A stretch of DNA of 5,681 nt. It comes from DASPJR01 sp035628505. Lineage in GTDB: Bacteria > Planctomycetota > SZUA-567 > H5-PLA8. The translations under genes and the position numbers were made by a program. The notes under the pieces were generated by a model. The model had not been told where the DNA came from. It did not search any database and was given only the letters and a program-made list of their open reading frames with translations. The stretch spans positions 1 to 5,681 of the forward strand of contig DASPJR010000080.1 in the NCBI GenBank assembly GCA_035628505.1, written 5' to 3'. Below are positions 1 through 4,432 of this stretch, in pieces. Every line of letters begins with the position of its first letter. Within the stretch, counting starts at the first letter, position 1.

Positions 1-1376
1 GCCGGCACGCCGCCTCCAGGCGGGAACGCTTCCCAGCGGATGGACGCGACGGTCGTCAGCACGCAGAGCCCGAAGAGCGTCAGCAGCGCAACAAACTGGC
101 CGAACGCAAGTGAAGCGACGATGCCGATGAAGACGAAGGGCGTTAACGCAGCGCTGTAGCCGTTGAGCATCAGGCCGCGGCCCGTCGCCAGCGCGGCGAG
201 CGCGAAAAGAGCGAGCATCACCAGCGCGCGGCGGCGCTGCAGCAATCCCGGTTCGCTGCGAACGGTGAAAAACAGGAAGACCAGCAGCACGGCAAAGACG
301 ACGGTCGCCAATCCGAGCAGATGCTGGAGGCGCGCGGAACTGGGCAGCGGGAATTTGACATTCAGCAGCGTGACATCGACGCTCTGGCTCTGCTTGTATG
401 CTTTGTATTCGTCATGCAGCTTGTCGAGGTCGGACTTGATGATCTTGCGGTCCTTATTGAGGATCATCTCGCCCTGCTTGACCTGCACCAGGCCACGGCC
501 GACCAGTTCCTGCGCCATCTCGCGGCGCTGATCGGTCTGTGCTACGTCAACGCTCAGGTTGGGACTTAAGCGCGCATGCAGATGCGCGAAGAGCTGGCGT
601 TCCAGGTCGCGCGGCAGACTGTCTTTCCACGTCGCGCGCATCAGTTCGTCGGCGGCCATTTCGACGCTGCGGAGCCACTCGACTTTGACGACCGGGTAGC
701 GCGGCTGGGCTTTCTTGCCGTCTTTGGATGGCGGAAGCGTGCGGATGATCTCTCGGTACTCACCGCGCTTGTTGCGTTCGAAATCCAGATCCTGGCTGGT
801 GACGATCCCATAATCGGCGATGGCCTGCAGCGAAGAGCGGATGCGGCCCAGCAGCACGCTGCTCAGGAATTTGCGCCGCTCGCCCATCTCCTGGTTAAAT
901 TTGAAGAGCTCGTCGACGAGCTGCGCGTCCGCGGGGAAACGCGCGGCGCGGTCTTTCACGTCCTGGGGACGCTGCGAAACTTCCACGATCTTGATCAGTT
1001 CGGTCAGGTCGCGCAGGACATCATCGACCCAGGCGGGATTTTCGACGTAGACCCGCGGCGCCTTTTCGGCGGCGTCGTCGCGCAGGCGGTTGAGCTTCTC
1101 CGGATCGTTGTAGCTGAAATCCAGGCGCGAATACACGTTCGCCGGCGGGCGCATGCCTTCTTTGTAGACCGGCGGCAAGACGCTGTAATCGAGAACGAAG
1201 ACGCCGGCGACGATCAGCAGAATGCAGAAGATGACGCCCAGCGGACCGATACTTTCATCGGCAAAGGTGCCCGGCCGGGAATCGTCACGATGCAGCCGCT
1301 TCGTGGGCGTCGCAAATCCTCCTGAGCGGCCCTGACGAATTGTCGTGCGACCCTGAAAGAATTCAGTTATCGACAC
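1..1376 (-). CDS. pgpH: PgpH-like 7TM-HD family membrane phosphohydrolase, N-terminal part (3' end outside window)
   Basis: My reverse-strand translation is open from GTG at 1376 to the window edge, about 458 residues. Residues 1-43 are polar and basic. A first membrane helix spans about 44-63 (GPLGVIFCILLIVAGVFV). A long soluble stretch follows to about 350, matching the extracellular 7TMR-HDED domain: it has the early 'RLDFSYNDPEKLNRLRDDAA' region, then 'APRVY', and near its end 'VKQGEMILNKDRKI', a form of the family's conserved 'kkGe.I...g..I' segment. Membrane helices then begin at about 352, 384, 409 and 427, and the window cuts the helical bundle. The cytoplasmic HD domain is not visible. 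In Firmicutes, PgpH hydrolyses cyclic di-AMP; that substrate is only an inference here, because the catalytic histidines and aspartates cannot be checked. The gene lies 66 bases after phoH on the same strand. GTG 1376 is the first usable start I found; no good ribosome binding site precedes it, but AGGAGG occurs inside the frame at 1323-1318. Confidence 0.88.
   Translation of the reverse strand, partial: MSITEFFQGRTTIRQGRSGGFATPTKRLHRDDSRPGTFADESIGPLGVIFCILLIVAGVFVLDYSVLPPVYKEGMRPPANVYSRLDFSYNDPEKLNRLRDDAAEKAPRVYVENPAWVDDVLRDLTELIKIVEVSQRPQDVKDRAARFPADAQLVDELFKFNQEMGERRKFLSSVLLGRIRSSLQAIADYGIVTSQDLDFERNKRGEYREIIRTLPPSKDGKKAQPRYPVVKVEWLRSVEMAADELMRATWKDSLPRDLERQLFAHLHARLSPNLSVDVAQTDQRREMAQELVGRGLVQVKQGEMILNKDRKIIKSDLDKLHDEYKAYKQSQSVDVTLLNVKFPLPSSARLQHLLGLATVVFAVLLVFLFFTVRSEPGLLQRRRALVMLALFALAALATGRGLMLNGYSAALTPFVFIGIVASLAFGQFVALLTLFGLCVLTTVASIRWEAFPPGGGVP
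1318..1323 (-). promoter_or_regulatory. Perfect Shine-Dalgarno-like AGGAGG inside the pgpH-like frame
   Basis: The plus strand reads CCTCCT, so the minus strand reads AGGAGG. Seven bases downstream lies an in-frame ACG (1310-1308). The next common start-type codon in frame, CTG at 1295, is 22 bases away, which is too far. Either this is a chance match inside coding sequence, or translation starts at the very rare codon ACG, which would remove 22 residues from the cytoplasmic tail. I favour the GTG at 1376 but record the site because no comparable motif precedes that GTG. Confidence 0.3.
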
Positions 1377-1434
1377 GGCTGAGCACCGAAGTAAAGCACG
1401 GGAAATCCGTACCCGGCGGAACTGTGTGTGTGCA

Positions 1435-1475
1435 GATGCATATTATTCGTTGCCTTCCGCAACATCATATGCATC
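1435..1475 (-). repeat. Nested inverted repeat (hairpin) spanning the phoH stop codon
   Basis: Plus-strand arms GATGCATAT (1435-1443) and ATATGCATC (1467-1475) are perfect 9-base inverted repeats. Between them, GTTGC (1449-1453) and GCAAC (1459-1463) form a second 5-base stem with a 5-base loop. The phoH stop codon (1445-1443) sits at the junction of outer arm and internal loop. No T-run follows on the minus strand, where the sequence continues with a short CA repeat, so it is not a standard intrinsic terminator. It could influence translation or mRNA processing between phoH and the pgpH-like gene. A 9-base inverted repeat alone could occur by chance in a window of this size. Confidence 0.4.
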
Positions 1476-2423
1476 GACGATACGCTGGACAAGCGGATGA
1501 CGCACAATGTCCTGCTTCTCCAGCATGACAAAGGAAACCCCATCCACTCCATGCAGAACGTCGCGGGCGTGCGCCAGACCCGACAGATCACCTTCAGGCA
1601 GGTCTACCTGGGTCACGTCTCCGGTGATTACGGCCCGGGCGTCACGGCCAAGGCGCGTCAGGAACATTTTCATCTGCTTGGGCGTGGTATTCTGCGCTTC
1701 GTCCAGAATCACAAAGGCGTTGTTCAACGTACGCCCGCGCATGAATGCCAGAGGAGCGATCTCGATGACGCCCCGTTCGCTGTAACGCGCCACCTGATGC
1801 GGGTTTAACATGTCGTGAAGGGCATCGTAAAGCGGCCGCAAGTAAGGATTTACCTTCTCGGCCAGATCGCCAGGCAAAAAGCCAAGGCGCTCACCGGCCT
1901 CAACGGCGGGCCGGACGAGAACAATGCGGTTGACCCGGTTCGAAACGAGCGCTTCGATCGCTGACGCCACGGCCAGGTACGTCTTGCCTGAGCCCGCCGG
2001 ACCGATGGCGAAAACGATGTCGTGGTTCTTGATCGCTTCCAGATAGCGTTCCTGACCGCCGGTCTGAGCTTTAACGCGTCCGGCGATCAGCTTTTCGCCC
2101 GGAGGCTCTTTCGCTCCGCGCTCGCGTCGGCCGTAGGAGCGTTCTATTTCCGGCGTGTCAGTCTCTTCGCTGGCAAGCGAGTCCAGAATGCGATCAACGT
2201 CGTTTGAATTCAGATGCTGACTCTTGCGGACGATTCGCAGCATGCCCATAAAGGCACGCACGCCTTTGTCGACGGACTCATCTTCTCCATCGAGATGAAG
2301 AAAGTCGTTACGTGCAACAACATCGACGCCCAGTGCTTCACGCACGCGCCGGAGGTGACAATCACCCGCGCCGAGCAGCGTGCGGGTGGTTTCGCGGTCT
2401 TCAATTTCAATGGTCTTACGCAC
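1443..2423 (-). CDS. phoH: PhoH family P-loop ATPase (YbeZ-type)
   Basis: The protein has 326 residues, the normal size for chromosomal PhoH/YbeZ. Residues 1-70 form the small N-terminal domain ('LLGAGDCHLRRVREALGV'). A variable charged linker covers about 70-125. The P-loop ATPase domain then carries Walker A GPAGSGKT (141-148), the family block RPAVEAGERLGFLPGD (171-186), Walker B FVILDEAQN (237-245), the sensor-like TGD (267-269) and a C-terminal DIVRHPLV (305-312). PhoH was named for phosphate-starvation induction in Escherichia coli; YbeZ-type members work with the endoribonuclease YbeY in 16S rRNA maturation. The start is GTG at 2423, and an in-frame TAA at 2435-2433 rules out anything upstream. 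GGAGAG (2441-2436) lies 12 bases before the GTG, a loose spacing. The 109-base gap behind cdsA leaves room for a separate promoter. The function of the family is solid; the exact role in this organism is inferred. Confidence 0.97.
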   Translation of the reverse strand: MRKTIEIEDRETTRTLLGAGDCHLRRVREALGVDVVARNDFLHLDGEDESVDKGVRAFMGMLRIVRKSQHLNSNDVDRILDSLASEETDTPEIERSYGRRERGAKEPPGEKLIAGRVKAQTGGQERYLEAIKNHDIVFAIGPAGSGKTYLAVASAIEALVSNRVNRIVLVRPAVEAGERLGFLPGDLAEKVNPYLRPLYDALHDMLNPHQVARYSERGVIEIAPLAFMRGRTLNNAFVILDEAQNTTPKQMKMFLTRLGRDARAVITGDVTQVDLPEGDLSGLAHARDVLHGVDGVSFVMLEKQDIVRHPLVQRIVDAYDVAEGNE

Positions 2424-2503
2424 TTCTGTCTTTTACTCTCCGAACGAGCTCAGACCTCCAACGCCGTCCCCGGTCTCTGAAAACTCTTGAGTCCCCCGTT
2501 ACT

Positions 2504-2531
2504 TCTGACGTTTTCATTTCGAATCGTCAGA
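2504..2531 (-). repeat. Short inverted repeat just after the cdsA stop
   Basis: TCTGACG (2504-2510) and CGTCAGA (2525-2531) are perfect 7-base inverted repeats with a 14-base spacer, beginning two bases after the cdsA stop codon. The minus strand continues with AGTAACGGGGG rather than a U-rich tract, so this does not qualify as an intrinsic terminator. It may protect the 3' end of a uppS-cdsA message or be chance. Confidence 0.3.
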
Positions 2532-2532
2532 C

Positions 2533-3429
2533 CTATATCATAGCCGGAATCAGGAAATAGGCAACCGGTCCTGCCACCATTAAACTATCCACGACATCCA
2601 TCGCCCCGCCATAGCCCGGCACCACTTGGCCGGCATCCTTCGCACCTGCACTGCGTTTAAGCAGACTTTCAGCCAAATCGCCCATAATTCCTGCAACTCC
2701 AATCAGCAGGCCGATTAAGCATACTTTCCAAAGGGCAAACTGAGACAGCACACCAATAGGCTTCCACGAGAGAAACAGGGCTACAATGACCGTTCCAAGT
2801 ATTCCGGCGGCAACTCCTTCTATTGTTTTGCCGGGAGAGAGATCGGGAAAAGCCTTGTGCTTGCCGAGCATGCGGCCAATGAGGTAAGCCCAGACGTCAC
2901 AACCTTTTGCGAGTACGACAGTGGCAACGACCATCTTGTGTCCAAAAATGTTCCAGTTCGGGCCCCCAATGAGACCGTCCTCTCCCAAGTGCCGCAGCTT
3001 CAGAATAAAGGAGGGCAGAAAATAAATATATAGCAGCCCTAGAGACGTTACGGCCACCCCGCCAAGCGAGGCCGCGAACTGGTGACGCCGCGCCGTGAGG
3101 AAGAACGAACCGAGAATTGCAGCCGAAAGGGCACCCATGGATATGTTCAAGGCGAGCTGAATTTTCTGCGGTTCATTGGTAATCATCAGTCGCATCGAAA
3201 TGTAATGGACCGCCACCAGCGCACAGCCGCTGAACGTGCCCCAGATGCTGAAGGTTTGATGTCCTGTCGCGCGGCACAGGACCCAGAACTCCCGGAACGA
3301 AAAGAACGCGCCGATCAGGAAGATGGCGTGCAGGAGGATGCTGTCGCGGAAGTAATGAAGATCAGTCCAGAGCGCCGCGGCGAGCAGCACGATCATGACG
3401 GATGCAGCGAGGACACGTTTGGCGAGCAA
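2533..3429 (-). CDS. cdsA: Phosphatidate cytidylyltransferase (CDP-diglyceride synthase)
   Basis: The 298-residue polytopic membrane protein makes CDP-diacylglycerol from phosphatidate and CTP, the branch point of bacterial phospholipid synthesis. Hydrophobic helices are seen at about 7-22, 30-50, 62-82, 96-112, 122-145, 166-186, 205-222 and 232-250. Family motifs are SPGKTIEG (198-205), GDLAESLLKR (250-259), KD (264-265) and PGYGGAMDVVDS (271-282). The last block differs from the classical CdsA signature: Tyr replaces the His/Ser before GG, and Val replaces Arg after the Asp (D278). The metal-binding acidic residues D251, D265, D278 and D281 are present. The upstream segment KGCDVWAY (175-182) stands where many homologues have DTGAY. 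The start is TTG at 3429, one base after the uppS stop, with GGAG 7 bases upstream. GC in sampled 60-base lines is about 47-53%, lower than in the neighbouring genes. Identification is secure. Confidence 0.96.
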   Translation of the reverse strand: MLAKRVLAASVMIVLLAAALWTDLHYFRDSILLHAIFLIGAFFSFREFWVLCRATGHQTFSIWGTFSGCALVAVHYISMRLMITNEPQKIQLALNISMGALSAAILGSFFLTARRHQFAASLGGVAVTSLGLLYIYFLPSFILKLRHLGEDGLIGGPNWNIFGHKMVVATVVLAKGCDVWAYLIGRMLGKHKAFPDLSPGKTIEGVAAGILGTVIVALFLSWKPIGVLSQFALWKVCLIGLLIGVAGIMGDLAESLLKRSAGAKDAGQVVPGYGGAMDVVDSLMVAGPVAYFLIPAMI

Positions 3430-3430
3430 C

Positions 3431-4213
3431 TCAGGACTCCAGGCTCATCACCGCGGACCGGCGCCGAGCGAACTCAAGCACCGCCGCTTCCAGGTCGCGC
3501 TGCTCGAATTCCGGCCAGCACACCGGCGTGACATAAAACTCCGCGTCACACGCCTGCCAGAGCAGAAAGTTGCTCAGCCGCCGTTCTCCGGCGGTGCGTA
3601 TCAGCAGATCTAATGGCGGCATCCCGGCAGTATAGAGCGTATTTTTTAAAACGTCTTCTGTAATATCGTCTGCCTTGAGCTCGCCGCGGGTGACACGCCT
3701 GGCCAGCGCCTGCGCGGCATTGAGAATCTCCCCCTGGGCGCCATAGTTCAGCGCCAGGCACAGATTCAGCCCCTTATTCTGAGCTGTCAGCTCCTGCGTC
3801 AGCTTGAGCTCGGCCTGGACGTCCTCGGGCAGCGCGCCGGTATCTCCGATCGAGGTCAGCCGCACGCCATTGGCCATCAGCTCGGGGCGTTCTTCGACAA
3901 GGTACTTTTTCAGCAGCCGGAAGAGCAGGCGGATTTCTGCTTTCGGACGCTTCCAGTTTTCGGTGCTGAAGGCATAGAGCGTCAGCGCCTGGATGTGGAC
4001 CTGTCCGCAGTAGCGGGTGACCGAGCGCACCGAATCGACGCCTGCGCGGTGGCCATTGATACGGATCAGTCCGCGCTGCGTGGCCCAGCGGCCGTTGCCG
4101 TCCATGATGATGGCCACATGCCGCGGCATCTGTTCACGCGGAAGCGGCGCCGGCAGGACCGGCCAGCGCGGCGCGCGGGCGATCAGCGCCTGGAGTTTTG
4201 AATCTGGCTGCAC
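3431..4213 (-). CDS. uppS: Isoprenyl transferase (undecaprenyl diphosphate synthase)
   Basis: This cytosolic cis-prenyltransferase adds isopentenyl diphosphate units to farnesyl diphosphate to build the undecaprenyl carrier used for peptidoglycan and other glycans. With the GTG start at 4213 it has 260 residues, close to the family norm. Motifs in that numbering are HVAIIMDGNGRWA (32-44, with catalytic Asp38), GHRAG (54-58), YAFSTENW (80-87), NYGAQGEI (156-163) and DLLIRTAGERRLSNFLLWQ (202-220), then the acidic residue in AEFY (Glu225) and WPEF. The Ala in IRTAGE stands where Gly or Ser is more usual. I chose GTG 4213 because GGAGG (4224-4220) lies 6 bases upstream. A longer frame from GTG 4279 would add 22 residues of poor character and would start almost on top of the likely -10 element. 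It is the first gene of the minus-strand cluster and nearly abuts cdsA, a classic pairing. Confidence 0.95.
   Translation of the reverse strand: MQPDSKLQALIARAPRWPVLPAPLPREQMPRHVAIIMDGNGRWATQRGLIRINGHRAGVDSVRSVTRYCGQVHIQALTLYAFSTENWKRPKAEIRLLFRLLKKYLVEERPELMANGVRLTSIGDTGALPEDVQAELKLTQELTAQNKGLNLCLALNYGAQGEILNAAQALARRVTRGELKADDITEDVLKNTLYTAGMPPLDLLIRTAGERRLSNFLLWQACDAEFYVTPVCWPEFEQRDLEAAVLEFARRRSAVMSLES
3437..3440 (-). promoter_or_regulatory. Ribosome binding site of cdsA, inside the end of uppS
   Basis: The minus strand reads GGAG at 3440-3437, then 7 bases, then TTG at 3429. The site overlaps the last codons of uppS, whose stop is at 3433-3431. This supports the TTG start and suggests translational coupling of the two lipid-precursor genes. 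Confidence 0.65.
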
Positions 4214-4219
4214 GAAATC

Positions 4220-4224
4220 CCTCC
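4220..4224 (-). promoter_or_regulatory. Ribosome binding site deciding the uppS start
   Basis: The minus strand carries GGAGG at 4224-4220 within a G-rich run, followed by a 6-base spacer and GTG at 4213. This is the strongest well-placed ribosome binding site in the window and argues against the upstream GTG at 4279. Confidence 0.7.
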
Positions 4225-4281
4225 CCCGTTCCACATCACCTGCAGTGATAGTCCGTCCGGCGGCTGCGGGCAATAGCACAT

Positions 4282-4287
4282 TTTATA
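4282..4287 (-). promoter_or_regulatory. Putative -10 element for the uppS cluster
   Basis: The minus strand reads TATAAA at 4287-4282, five of six matches to TATAAT. Transcription from it would start near 4275 and give a leader of roughly 60 bases before GTG 4213. At 16 to 18 bases spacing there is no recognisable -35 (CGTGCG region). The palindrome at 4311-4333 lies just upstream, so an activator could replace the -35 contact. This is inference from one short motif. Confidence 0.35.
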
Positions 4288-4310
4288 GCGAGCGCGGCCG
4301 CAAGCGCACG

Positions 4311-4333
4311 TTTACTATGTCACACAAAGTAAA
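4311..4333. promoter_or_regulatory. Imperfect palindrome, candidate operator in the divergent promoter region
   Basis: Left arm TTTACTATGT (4311-4320), centre CAC (4321-4323), right arm ACAAAGTAAA (4324-4333). Nine of ten positions pair, with one mismatch at arm position 7. It stands in the 219-base gap between divergent uppS and the secreted-protein gene. It is centred about 47 bases upstream of the predicted uppS transcription start and about 85 bases upstream of the predicted start of the plus-strand gene. The size and symmetry fit a dimeric regulator such as a helix-turn-helix protein. No known regulator consensus is claimed, and as RNA it could fold into a hairpin. I see no second copy in the window. 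Confidence 0.45.
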
Positions 4334-4371
4334 GAGCGCAAGCAATACTTTCACGTGTGTGCAAATTTCGT

Positions 4372-4400
4372 TTGGTGGCGCATCGAGAGCCGTTTATGAT
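4372..4400 (+). promoter_or_regulatory. Putative promoter of the secreted-protein gene
   Basis: TTGGTG (4372-4377, three of six -35 matches) is separated by 17 bases from TATGAT (4395-4400, five of six -10 matches). Transcription would begin near 4407, leaving about 26 bases before the ATG at 4433. The -35 is weak, so the call rests mainly on the -10 element, the spacing and the position. Confidence 0.4.
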
Positions 4401-4432
4401 GAGCCCGGCAGTGAAAAAACGTGGAAGCGCCT

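Noticed and set aside
576..1325. A 249-codon plus-strand open frame
   Set aside because: It lies antisense to the pgpH-like gene, whose reverse-strand translation shows clear family motifs and membrane helices. The plus-strand translation shows no recognisable domain and is an antisense shadow in GC-rich sequence.
1421..1432. Short GT repeat between phoH and the pgpH-like gene
   Set aside because: Five GT units are too few to suggest a phase-variable tract, and it lies outside coding sequence in a 66-base gap.
2504..2531. Intrinsic terminator after cdsA
   Set aside because: The 7-base stem has a 14-base loop and no U-tract follows on the minus strand.
2450..2534. Direct repeat TCAGACCT at 2450-2457 and 2527-2534
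   Set aside because: Eight bases repeated once within about 100 bases is not unlikely by chance, and no further copy or target-site context suggests a mobile element.
4294..4301. GCGGCCGC palindrome near the uppS -10 element
   Set aside because: Eight-base GC palindromes are expected in GC-rich DNA, and nothing else supports an operator there.
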